Of a DNA stretch of 35,202 bases, positions 17,004 through 23,885 are shown in pieces. The stretch comes from Isosphaeraceae bacterium (GTDB taxonomy: Bacteria; Planctomycetota; Planctomycetia; Isosphaerales; Isosphaeraceae). The stretch lies in NCBI GenBank assembly GCA_025356475.1, contig JANXSX010000021.1:1-35202 (forward strand), given 5' to 3'. A program made the position numbers and the translations under genes. Every line of letters starts with the position of its first letter. Within the stretch, counting starts at the first letter, position 1. Below the pieces are notes generated by a model. The model was not told where the DNA came from. It did no database searches and worked only from the letters and a program-made list of their open reading frames with translations.

Positions 17004-17048
17004 TGTAGCGTGAAATCGTCAAGCTTGATCTTTTTGATATTGATATGA

Positions 17049-17061
17049 CGTGAGGCTCACG
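17049..17061 (+). promoter_or_regulatory. Candidate operator upstream of the Rrf2 gene
   Basis: CGTGAG-G-CTCACG is a perfect 6-bp inverted repeat with one central base. It ends 8 bp before the Rrf2 start codon at 17070 and lies in the intergenic region after cysH. Rrf2 proteins bind short dyads and often repress their own gene, so this is a plausible autoregulatory site. No second copy was found near the cysH promoter. Confidence 0.4.
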
Positions 17062-17069
17062 CAACAGGT

Positions 17070-17477
17070 ATGCGAATCAGCGCGAAAGCCGAATACGCTT
17101 GCCTTGCCGTCATGGCCCTCGCGCGTCAAAGACTCGACGATTCGCCGATCCGAATCAAAGATATCGCCGAGCCCTACCACATACCCGAGCGATACCTTGT
17201 CCAAATCCTGCTCCAACTCAAAGGAGCGGGTCTTGTCGTGAGTACTCGCGGGGCTGCCGGCGGCTATCGACTCGCTCGGCCTGCGACCGCGATCAGCCTC
17301 GGCGAAGTTCTGAGTGCGATCGATGGCCCAGACCCGCCTCGTGAGGCCAATGGTGCTGCGGCGCAAGCCCTGGCGTCGGTCTGGGAGCTTGTCCGGGCCG
17401 CCGAACGAGCTGTGCTCGATTCCACCTCGATTGCCCAAATTTCCGAACGGACCTCCCCGCGTGAATGGATCATTTGA
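17070..17477 (+). CDS. Rrf2-family transcriptional regulator (CymR-like, no Fe-S cysteines)
   Basis: 135 residues with the canonical N-terminus MRISAKAEYACLAVMALARQ, a winged helix (IRIKDIAEPYHIPERYLVQI, then LKGAGLVVSTRGAAGGYRLA) and the dimerisation helix. The three-cysteine cluster of IscR/NsrR is absent; the only cysteine is Cys11. It therefore should not sense through a bound iron-sulfur cluster and is more like CymR/Rrf2-type cysteine-metabolism regulators. It sits between cysH and sat-cysC, and its stop overlaps the frame of sat-cysC. A role in controlling sulfate assimilation is inferred from position. How it senses sulfur status is not visible. Confidence 0.85.
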   Translation: MRISAKAEYACLAVMALARQRLDDSPIRIKDIAEPYHIPERYLVQILLQLKGAGLVVSTRGAAGGYRLARPATAISLGEVLSAIDGPDPPREANGAAAQALASVWELVRAAERAVLDSTSIAQISERTSPREWII

Positions 17478-19267
17478 ACGATCCTTCACCATTACCCACC
17501 CCTTCTCCTCTTGAAAGGAGTCTTCCGATTCCCACGACAGCCACCCCCTCAACGCTCAACACTCCGTACGGCGGCAAGCTCGTCAACCTGATCGTTGATG
17601 AGGCCCGCGCGACCCAGATGCGTGCCACAGCCAAGGATTTCGCGAGCCTGACCCTCGACGAGCGAGGCCTCTGCGACCTGGAACTCCTTGCTGTCGGCGG
17701 TTTCTCACCCTTGACCGGGTTCCTGGGTCAGAAGGATTACGAAGGGGTTGTCGCCAACCAGCGGCTTGCCGATGGCACGCTCTGGCCCCTGCCCGTCACC
17801 TTGCCCGTCACCCCCAGCGACACCATCGCTGTTGGCAAGACCCTCGCCTTGCGAGATGTCTATGGCAACCTGCTCGCCTTCCTCCATGTCGAAGAACTCT
17901 ACGAGTATGACAAGGAAGTCGAAGCCAAGAACGCCTATGGCACAACCGACGCCAAACACCCCGCCGTTGCCCATCTGAACCGTCAGGCGTCGCATTATGC
18001 GGCTGGTAAGCTCGAAGTGATTCGGGTTCCACCACACTACGACTTCACCCCGCTGCGTCGGACGCCTGCAGAGCTTCGTGAGCACTTTGCCAAGCTCGGT
18101 TGGACCAAGGTCGTCGCGTTCCAGACGCGTAACCCCTTGCACCGGGCCCACGAAGAGCTGACCAAGCGAGCCGCCGAACAGATCGGTGGCGGCCTGCTGA
18201 TCCACCCGGTCGTAGGAGTGACAAAGCCGGGCGATGTCGATCACTACACCCGGGTTCGCTGCTACAAAGCGTTGGTCGAAAACTACTATGAGCCGGGTTC
18301 GGTCGTCCTGAGCCTGTTGCCATTGGCCATGCGGATGGCCGGTCCTCGCGAGGTTTTGCTTCATGCGATCATCCGCCGGAACTATGGCTGTACCGACTTC
18401 ATCGTCGGCCGCGACCACGCCGGACCTGGAAACGATAGCACGGGCAAGCCGTTTTATGGGCCTTATGAAGCCCAAGAGGCCATGGCCAAGCACAAGGATG
18501 AGCTCGGGATCGGCATGGTTGACTTCAAACAGATGGTTTATCTGCCCGATGAAAACCGATATGAAGCTGTCGACGCCGTGAAGCCCGGCACCAAGACCGC
18601 CGACATCTCGGGAACTCAGGTTCGTGACGATTACCTGGCCAAGGGCCTGGCGCTTCCCGAGTGGTTCAGCCGGCCTGCGGTTGCCGCGATCCTGGGAGAG
18701 ACCAACCCGCCCAAGTTCAAGCAGGGCCTGACAATCTGGTTCACCGGACTCTCGGGTTCGGGCAAGAGCACGGTCTCCCATGCACTTGTCGAGCGGCTGG
18801 CGGAGTATGGTCGCAACGTGTCAATCCTTGACGGCGACGAGATCCGCACCCACCTCTCGAAGGGGCTGGGCTTCAGCAAGGAAGATCGCGATGCCAACAT
18901 CAATCGCGTGGGTTATGTCGCTGGAATGATCGCGCAGCACGGTGGAACAACCTTGTGCGCAGTGATCAGCCCATACATCGCGACCCGAGATAATGCTCGC
19001 AAGTCGTCGAAGGGGAACTTTGTCGAGGTCTATTGCGACACGCCGATCGAAGTCTGCGAGTCGCGTGATGTCAAAGGCCTTTATGCGAAGGCTCGCGCAG
19101 GCGAAATCAAAGGATTCACCGGAGTCGATGATCCCTACGAAGCCCCGATCAACCCCGAGGTCTCGATCAATACCGGCAAACTCTCAGTCTCCGAGAGCGC
19201 CGACAAGATCGTGGCCAAGCTGCTTGAACTCGGGTACATCACCGAGAATCCTCCGACCGTGGTCTGA
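17465..19267 (+). CDS. Bifunctional sulfate adenylyltransferase / adenylylsulfate kinase
   Basis: It makes APS from sulfate and ATP, then phosphorylates it to PAPS. The frame from ATG 17465 is 600 codons and overlaps the Rrf2 stop by 13 bp. That ATG has no ribosome binding site. A strong AAAGGAG (17514-17520) instead lies 7 nt before ATT 17528 (residue 22), which may be the real start and would give 579 residues. The ATP-sulfurylase part (about 35-400) has GFSPLTGFLGQKDYEG, QTRNPLHRAHEEL (220-232) and VGRDHAGPGNDSTGKPFYGP. The APS-kinase part (about 420-600) has GLSGSGKST near 428, LDGDEIRTHLSKGLGFSKED, and GLYAKARAGEIKGFTGVDDP. The Sat-then-kinase order resembles Aquifex-type fusions. Its 3' end is repeated at 19892-19959. 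Confidence 0.93.
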   Translation: MDHLNDPSPLPTPSPLERSLPIPTTATPSTLNTPYGGKLVNLIVDEARATQMRATAKDFASLTLDERGLCDLELLAVGGFSPLTGFLGQKDYEGVVANQRLADGTLWPLPVTLPVTPSDTIAVGKTLALRDVYGNLLAFLHVEELYEYDKEVEAKNAYGTTDAKHPAVAHLNRQASHYAAGKLEVIRVPPHYDFTPLRRTPAELREHFAKLGWTKVVAFQTRNPLHRAHEELTKRAAEQIGGGLLIHPVVGVTKPGDVDHYTRVRCYKALVENYYEPGSVVLSLLPLAMRMAGPREVLLHAIIRRNYGCTDFIVGRDHAGPGNDSTGKPFYGPYEAQEAMAKHKDELGIGMVDFKQMVYLPDENRYEAVDAVKPGTKTADISGTQVRDDYLAKGLALPEWFSRPAVAAILGETNPPKFKQGLTIWFTGLSGSGKSTVSHALVERLAEYGRNVSILDGDEIRTHLSKGLGFSKEDRDANINRVGYVAGMIAQHGGTTLCAVISPYIATRDNARKSSKGNFVEVYCDTPIEVCESRDVKGLYAKARAGEIKGFTGVDDPYEAPINPEVSINTGKLSVSESADKIVAKLLELGYITENPPTVV

Positions 19268-19286
19268 GTAGCGGTTTGAATTCGAT
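19219..19286 (+). repeat. Direct repeat copy 1: 3' end of sat-cysC
   Basis: 68 bp comprising the last 16 codons including the stop and 19 bp past it. It is 64/68 identical to 19892-19959, 673 bp downstream. The two differences within coding sequence are both synonymous third-position changes (Pro CCT/CCG, Thr ACC/ACT). Confidence 0.9.
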
Positions 19287-19309
19287 CAGTTCCAATAAAA
19301 GCCGATCGT

Positions 19310-19351
19310 GCATAAGTTGAACATTCCCCCAAAGGATGTTTAGACTTATGC
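19310..19351 (+). terminator. Imperfect hairpin after sat-cysC
   Basis: GCATAAGT (19310-19317) pairs perfectly with ACTTATGC (19344-19351). An inner AACAT/ATGTT stem follows across a small bulge. No T-tract follows, so termination of sat-cysC is possible but unproven. It lies just inside the segment bracketed by the 68-bp direct repeats. Confidence 0.4.
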
Positions 19352-19457
19352 TCGGTTGGCTTTGCTCGTTGGTCGTCTTTCCTGAAGGGAAGAGTCGGGA
19401 ACCGGGTCGCACCTCAAATACGAGGGCTGCTACCCTGGTTTTTCTCAGGATGGCAAC

Positions 19458-19853
19458 ATGGAAATTGGCAAGTTGATAATCGGGACCGTCGGCTCAATAT
19501 TTGTCGTGTCGGCGTGTAGGTACTGGTTCAGGTACTCTGCTTTTCTGAGGCGGACGTCATTGGATCGCGAGGAGCTTTACAAAATATTCAGCGTTCGCGG
19601 TGAAAAACAAAAGTTTGACAAAATCCTTGAAAAAGTTTCCGAACTATACGGCGTGCCCTCCTCAAAATTGAGGCCAAGCGATTCCTTCCGAGGGAACTTG
19701 CGAGCGTTGGATAGCTGGAATTTGGGGTCAGGAGCAGAAGAACTCGAATCGTCTATATGTAAATTAATTAATGTTGAAAAACAACAGGAATCAGGATCAG
19801 TTCACTCGTTGGGGGATCTCGTCAACGTGTTAGAGCCCGATCGCCCGCTCTGA
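19458..19853 (+). CDS. Small membrane-anchored protein with possible acyl-carrier-like domain
   Basis: 131 residues; the start is supported by AGGA 7 nt upstream. The N-terminus has one transmembrane segment (LIIGTVGSIFVVSAC), then a basic stretch (RYWFRYSAFLRR), so the remainder is probably cytoplasmic. Residues about 55-107 follow the spacing of acyl carrier proteins: helix (KILEKVSELYGVPSSKL), loop with SFRGNL, then LDSWNLGSGAEELESSI, where the DSW could stand for the DSL phosphopantetheine site. This is a remote resemblance and not a firm assignment. Base composition is visibly more AT-rich than its neighbours, with codons such as ATA, AAA and TTA. It lies between the two copies of the sat-cysC 3' end, suggesting it arrived with the insertion. 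Confidence 0.6.
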   Translation: MEIGKLIIGTVGSIFVVSACRYWFRYSAFLRRTSLDREELYKIFSVRGEKQKFDKILEKVSELYGVPSSKLRPSDSFRGNLRALDSWNLGSGAEELESSICKLINVEKQQESGSVHSLGDLVNVLEPDRPL

Positions 19854-19891
19854 TGTTGAACACCCTCTCCAGCAGGGCCGTACCCAGCCTT

Positions 19892-19959
19892 GCTGCTTGA
19901 ACTCGGGTACATCACCGAGAATCCGCCGACTGTGGTCTGAGTAACGGTCTGAATTCGAT
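19892..19959 (+). repeat. Direct repeat copy 2: duplicated sat-cysC 3' end
   Basis: Second copy of the 68-bp sequence at 19219-19286 (four mismatches). In the original frame it still reads LLELGYITENPPTVV-stop, but it is detached from any gene. The DUF4097-like fragment begins immediately after it. The arrangement looks like an att-type duplication at a gene 3' end, or an unequal recombination junction. Confidence 0.9.
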
Positions 19960-20166
19960 AACGCCAACGTCGAAGTGATACTGCCTGGCGATTCTGCATT
20001 TGCGTGGGATCTTGAAACCAGCAATGGCTCGGTTGTGAACGAATTTTCGGGTGGTAAGCCGGGAGGGCGCTCGACAACATCCACGGGTTCCGTCGGTAAA
20101 GATCCGACAGGAAACCTTAGGGTGGAAACGAGCAACGGCTCGATCAAAGTTCTCAAAGGCCAGTAG
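19960..20166 (+). pseudogene. C-terminal fragment of a DUF4097-like adhesin-domain protein
   Basis: The frame from 19960 to the TAG at 20164-20166 reads NANVEVILPGDSAFAWDLET, then SNGSVVNEF, and ends RVETSNGSIKVLKGQ. The repeated ETSNGS strands are typical of the beta-helical DUF4097/DUF4098 family. The frame is closed at TAA 19942, inside the duplicated sat-cysC end, so only the last 69 residues remain without signal peptide or start. A GTG at 19975 is in frame, but a functional product is unlikely. The breakpoint coincides with the edge of the 68-bp repeat. Confidence 0.6.
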
Positions 20167-20183
20167 GATTGGAGTTGCTGAAT

Positions 20184-21251
20184 CTAACCGAGCGCAACCC
20201 GGATCACGTCCGCGTTTACTGGCGAAATGATGCCTCGCTCAGTGATAATTCCGGTGATCAACTGGGCAGGCGTGACATCAAAGGCTGGGTTATAGACGTC
20301 AATACCCGTCGGAGCGGTCACCTTGCCGAATCCTTCGGTGATCTCACGAGGGTCGCGCTGCTCAATCGGAATCAGCGAGCCATCGACCAAGCTCAAGTCG
20401 AACGTACTCGAAGGGGCCGCCACATAGAATGGGATTCCATGGGCCCTGGCGAGCAGAGCAACACCATAAGTACCAATCTTGTTTGCGGCATCCCCATTGG
20501 CCGCGATTCGGTCGGCACCGACCACCACCATCTGGATCTTGCCTTCCTTCATGACCTGCGCGGCCATGTTGTCGCAGATCAGGGTGACCGGAACTCCGCG
20601 TCTTTGGAGTTCCCAGGCCGTGAGCCGAGCCCCCTGAAGGAGTGGGCGGGTTTCATCGGCAAACACACGAACATTCTTACCGAGTTCGTGGGCGGAGAAG
20701 ATCACGGCAAGCGCGGTTCCATAGTCGGACGTCGCTAGCCCACCGGCGTTGCAATGGGTAAGGATTCCGCTTCCAGGCTGCACCAAGGTGGCACCAAAGC
20801 TGCCGATCGATCGGCACATCGCCCGATCTTCATCGTGAATGGAACGAGCTTCGTCCAGGAGCCGACCCAGCAACGGGGCCACCGGCCCCTCATATACCGA
20901 CGCAATCGCATCCATCCGGTCGAGTGCCCAGAACAAATTGACCGCAGTCGGTCGGCTCGTACGAAGATGGTCGGTCGCCGCTTTGACCACTTCTTTGAGG
21001 TCGGCAAGAGTGCCCAGTGGGGCTTCCTGAGCGCCAAGAACCGCTCCATAAGCGGCGGCGATCCCGATTGCTGGAGCACCCCGGACCCGGAGCGACTTGA
21101 TCGCCTCCCAGAGGGAGGCGACGTCGTGAAGGTCAATTTCGACAAGCTCCACCGGAAGCCGGGTCTGGTCGATCAGGCGAACGAAACCGCTCGCCGCATC
21201 GCCAACCCAGCCAACCGTGGGAGTCTCCATTACTGGAGCCGAGGAGTTCAT
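20184..21251 (-). CDS. mtnA: S-methyl-5-thioribose-1-phosphate isomerase
   Basis: It converts methylthioribose-1-phosphate to methylthioribulose-1-phosphate in the methionine salvage pathway. 355 residues, full length. Signatures are RGAPAIG (57-63), GILTHCNAGGLAT with the catalytic Cys167, LICDNMAAQVM, and VVGADRIAANGDAANKIGTY with the catalytic Asp247. These distinguish it from eIF2B-like relatives. The start ATG overlaps the stop of the upstream acidic-protein gene as ATGA, so the two are translationally coupled. No other salvage gene (mtnK, mtnB, mtnD) is in the window. The ald gene lies upstream in the same direction. Confidence 0.95.
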   Translation of the reverse strand: MNSSAPVMETPTVGWVGDAASGFVRLIDQTRLPVELVEIDLHDVASLWEAIKSLRVRGAPAIGIAAAYGAVLGAQEAPLGTLADLKEVVKAATDHLRTSRPTAVNLFWALDRMDAIASVYEGPVAPLLGRLLDEARSIHDEDRAMCRSIGSFGATLVQPGSGILTHCNAGGLATSDYGTALAVIFSAHELGKNVRVFADETRPLLQGARLTAWELQRRGVPVTLICDNMAAQVMKEGKIQMVVVGADRIAANGDAANKIGTYGVALLARAHGIPFYVAAPSSTFDLSLVDGSLIPIEQRDPREITEGFGKVTAPTGIDVYNPAFDVTPAQLITGIITERGIISPVNADVIRVALG

Positions 21252-21556
21252 TCCTCGTCCTCATCCTCTTCGTCATCTTCTTCCGACTCTTCCGGATCGA
21301 TCCAGGTGTAGAACTCGGAGTAGACCCGCCACAGCGTCTTCATCGCTGCTTCGAAGTCGACCGGTTTGAGCGGAGGATGCTGGCCACCGAAGCCTGCGAA
21401 CTCGACTGCGACCTTGAGAAGGTCGAGATTCTGACGACGCATTTCCAGGAAGATCTGGCTCTGGGTGTCGAGTTCGAGAGCCTCTTGGATGGCGTCGTCC
21501 TCCATGGACTCCACGTCTTCTTCGTCGTTGTCGATATCGTCAATTTCATCATGCAT
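21248..21556 (-). CDS. Small highly acidic conserved protein
   Basis: 102 residues from ATG 21556, with AAGGA 8 nt upstream; the frame is open to 21607. Both ends are strongly acidic (MHDEIDDIDNDEEDVESMED, and a C-terminus of almost only Glu/Asp). The middle is a plausible folded helical core (IFLEMRRQNLDLLKVAVEFA, then FEAAMKTLWRVYSEFYTWID). No signal or membrane segment. It lies between ald (60 bp upstream) and mtnA (4-bp overlap), so it is probably expressed with both. Function unknown. The acidic tails suggest binding to a basic partner or nucleic-acid mimicry, which is speculation. Confidence 0.75.
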   Translation of the reverse strand: MHDEIDDIDNDEEDVESMEDDAIQEALELDTQSQIFLEMRRQNLDLLKVAVEFAGFGGQHPPLKPVDFEAAMKTLWRVYSEFYTWIDPEESEEDDEEDEDEE

Positions 21557-21616
21557 CAGGGGAGTCCTTGGTAAGGCGATCGGGAGGGTGACAGGTGGGG
21601 TTACCACCGAACGATT

Positions 21617-22732
21617 TCAGAGTGAAAGGGAGGCCAGATCCACACAGGGGAGACCGAACGTATCTGCAACAGCTTGGTTGGTGACCACGCCTTCGGTGAT
21701 ATTCACACCATCGGCGAATCCCTGCGAACTCGTGGCGACGCTCTTCCAGCCATTCTTGGCGATCTGGATCACATAAGGCAATGTCACGTTACAAAGCGCG
21801 TAGGTACTGGTCCGACCGACTGCGCCAGGCATATTCGTGACGCAGTAATGAACGACCCCATCGATCACGTATGTGGGTTCTCGATGCGTGGTCGGCCGAC
21901 TCGTTTCGACGCAGCCACCTTGATCGATTGCGACGTCGACGATCACGGAGCCCTGTTTCATCGTGGCCAGATCGACGCGTCTCACGAGGCGAGGGGCCCG
22001 AGCACCGGTCACGAGGACCGCACCGATGACGAGATCCGCTCGCTGAATCGACTCCAGAATCGTGTGCCGATCGGAATAAAGAGTCGTCACATTCGCAGGC
22101 ATGATATCGTCGAGGTACCGAAGCCGGTCGAGATTGACGTCCAAAATTCGGACGCTCGCCCCCAAGCCGGCCGCGACCCGCGCAGCGTTACTGCCGACAA
22201 TCCCCCCACCGAGGATCGCGACCTCTGCCGGAGCGACTCCGGGAACACCCGCGAGCAGAATCCCCCGTCCCTCGTTGGGCCGTTCGAGATACTTTGCCCC
22301 TTCTTGGATGCTCATGCGGCCAGCAACTTCGCTCATCGGGGTGAGCAGTGGCAACGATCCTTTAGCGTCTCGCAAAGTCTCATAAGCAATCGCGGTGATC
22401 CCACTCTTGATAATTGCTTGAGTCAGTGGTTCATCAGCCGCAAAATGGAAATAAGTGAACAGAACCTGGCCGGGACGCAGGTGGGGCCATTCACTCGGTT
22501 GGGGTTCTTTCACTTTGACGACCATGTTGGCCTGGGCCCAGACCTCCGCCGCCGTCGACACCAATGTAGCGCCAACCTGGGAATATTGGGCATCGGCGAT
22601 CCCGGAGCCGAGACCAGCCCCCGCTTCCACCAGGACCCGATGGCCGGCCAGTGTCAGTTCTTCGACGCCGACGGGGAGGAGGGCGACCCGATACTCGTCC
22701 GATTTAACCTCTTTGGGCAACCCGACAATCAT
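21617..22732 (-). CDS. ald: Alanine dehydrogenase
   Basis: NAD-dependent interconversion of L-alanine and pyruvate plus ammonia. I chose ATG 22732 (371 residues, MIVGLPKEVKSDEYRVALLP). GGAG lies 8 nt upstream and this is the normal family start; the frame continues to 22810. Arg15, Lys75 (VKVKEP) and His96 (YFHFAADE) match the pyruvate-binding and catalytic residues of characterised enzymes. The NAD fold is AILGGGIVGSNAARVAAGLG. DQGGCVETSRPTTHREPTY and VTNMPGAVGRTSTYAL are also diagnostic. It heads a minus-strand group with the acidic protein and mtnA. Confidence 0.95.
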   Translation of the reverse strand: MIVGLPKEVKSDEYRVALLPVGVEELTLAGHRVLVEAGAGLGSGIADAQYSQVGATLVSTAAEVWAQANMVVKVKEPQPSEWPHLRPGQVLFTYFHFAADEPLTQAIIKSGITAIAYETLRDAKGSLPLLTPMSEVAGRMSIQEGAKYLERPNEGRGILLAGVPGVAPAEVAILGGGIVGSNAARVAAGLGASVRILDVNLDRLRYLDDIMPANVTTLYSDRHTILESIQRADLVIGAVLVTGARAPRLVRRVDLATMKQGSVIVDVAIDQGGCVETSRPTTHREPTYVIDGVVHYCVTNMPGAVGRTSTYALCNVTLPYVIQIAKNGWKSVATSSQGFADGVNITEGVVTNQAVADTFGLPCVDLASLSL

Positions 22733-22833
22733 CCGAGAGACTCCAATGGCGGGGCGGACACTCCGGGTGGGCGAAGTACCTATTCGAGCAGAGAAATCAA
22801 CCACGTTCAAGCGCGAGGAACAAAATGACGCAA

Positions 22834-22863
22834 CGACCCCGGGCCAAGTTTGGTCCAGGGTCG
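22834..22863 (-). terminator. Hairpin after the small basic gene
   Basis: CGACCCCGGGCCA (22834-22846) pairs with TGGTCCAGGGTCG (22851-22863), with two imperfect positions and a 4-nt loop. It lies about 30 bp past the stop of the 81-residue gene and before ald. On the minus strand the following sequence has only TTTTG after about 10 nt, so it is a weak terminator at best. Confidence 0.45.
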
Positions 22864-22892
22864 CGTTGGTTCGAATCGTGGTGTGGTCGAGT

Positions 22893-23138
22893 TCAGGCTT
22901 TGGCAGCCTTCGGCTTAGGCCCCTTCGCCTGAGTCGTGCGCCAGTCAGCCAGAAGAGCCTTCAGCTCCTCCAGAGTCACTTCGCCATGGCTCTCGGGGTT
23001 CGATTCCCAACGCTCCATCAAAGCTTTATAGCGAATTCGGAGCGGTCCCTTGGGCAGAAACTTGCCGTGAAACTTTTTCCAAACTTTGAGCCGAAGGTCG
23101 GGTGCCGTCGGCTTGACTTCTACTTCTTCGGTGGACAT
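22893..23138 (-). CDS. Small basic conserved hypothetical protein
   Basis: 81 residues; ATG 23138 has AGGGA 7 nt upstream. It is predicted mostly helical and basic in the middle (LRLKVWKKFHGKFLPKGPLR), with an acidic amphipathic helix (VTLEELKALLADWRTTQ) and a Lys/Ala tail (GPKPKAAKA). It has no signal, membrane segment or cysteines. The good ribosome binding site and balanced composition argue it is real. I do not recognise the family; a nucleic-acid-binding or ribosome-associated role would fit the composition but is not shown. Confidence 0.65.
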   Translation of the reverse strand: MSTEEVEVKPTAPDLRLKVWKKFHGKFLPKGPLRIRYKALMERWESNPESHGEVTLEELKALLADWRTTQAKGPKPKAAKA

Positions 23139-23319
23139 GGAAAGATCCCTGGTTCAGTGCAGGCACACGCCAGCTTGGCCGAATGCGAAGCGATAAACCT
23201 ACCATATCGGCAACTGAGCTACAAGATCAGCCCAAAACGGAGAATCCGCCGGAATCACGCCCGATTCTGCCATCGCTTGATCTTTGGAACAGAGTATCGC
23301 CACAATATTAGTCGTATAA

Positions 23320-23496
23320 GCCCTCTGGAGCCTAAAGAATCCCAATGAGCCACTTGACGGAGCCAAGCAAAACGTCCTGCTGCAACTCACAGGTTTAGAG
23401 AGTCGGAGGCCGCTGACATCCATTGCCGACGAAGACGAGCGTCATCGTGCTAAAGAGACCCGGGAGTGGTTCAAGAAGGAGTTTCTCACGATATGA
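23320..23496 (+). pseudogene. Decayed coding fragment ending in an ATGA overlap
   Basis: After an in-frame TAA at 23317, the frame reads ALWSLKNPNEPLDGAKQNVL, LQLTGLESRR, and ends TREWFKKEFLTI-stop. Upstream the same frame is interrupted again by TGA 23278. The peptide looks like the helical C-terminus of a larger protein. Its TGA overlaps the ATG of the next gene (23493) as ATGA, which suggests an ancestral two-gene operon whose first gene has been truncated. No start codon or ribosome binding site is evident. Confidence 0.35.
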
Positions 23497-23852
23497 GCCC
23501 CGACTTCATCGATCACAGCGCGTATCCCGACCTTGATGAATTTCCGTCCGCCCTTGAAACGGACTTGGACAAAGCGGATTACATCCATCGCGTTTGCACG
23601 GCGTGGGATTACGGAGTCCATCCTGACCTCGAGACATTTACTCTCTTCGCGCAATGGATGGATGTTTTCGACCGTTTCCCTGTCCCTACTTCAATCGGAT
23701 ATCATGCGTTCCGCGCGTGGTTCAGTTGGGATCCCGTCCTCTTCCCAACCACCGTCTCTGGTCCTACCCTGCGATACCAAATCCTTGACCGACTTGAGGG
23801 AAGGGATGAAGACCCCTGTGAGCACATGATCAAGACGGTTGGGTGCGAGTAG
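23493..23852 (+). CDS. Orphan small hypothetical protein
   Basis: 119 residues from ATG 23493, with AAGGAG about 11 nt upstream; an in-frame GTG at 23466 is a weaker alternative. It is acidic and rich in aromatic residues (MSPDFIDHSAYPDLDEFPSA, DYGVHPDLETFTLFAQWMDV, YHAFRAWFSWDPVLF), with no signal or membrane segment. The start overlaps the stop of a decayed upstream frame. It converges on the GnnA-like gene. Small Trp/Phe-rich acidic proteins of this sort are often immunity or antitoxin partners, but nothing here proves that. No family recognised. Confidence 0.6.
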   Translation: MSPDFIDHSAYPDLDEFPSALETDLDKADYIHRVCTAWDYGVHPDLETFTLFAQWMDVFDRFPVPTSIGYHAFRAWFSWDPVLFPTTVSGPTLRYQILDRLEGRDEDPCEHMIKTVGCE

Positions 23853-23885
23853 GACTTGGCTTACCCAGAACGAAGAGCCCAGCGA

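Noticed and set aside
17705-18781. 358-codon minus-strand open frame
   Set aside because: It is antisense to the Sat-CysC gene, which carries clear catalytic motifs in the other strand.
21674-22828. 384-codon plus-strand open frame
   Set aside because: Antisense to alanine dehydrogenase, with no ribosome binding site or domain.
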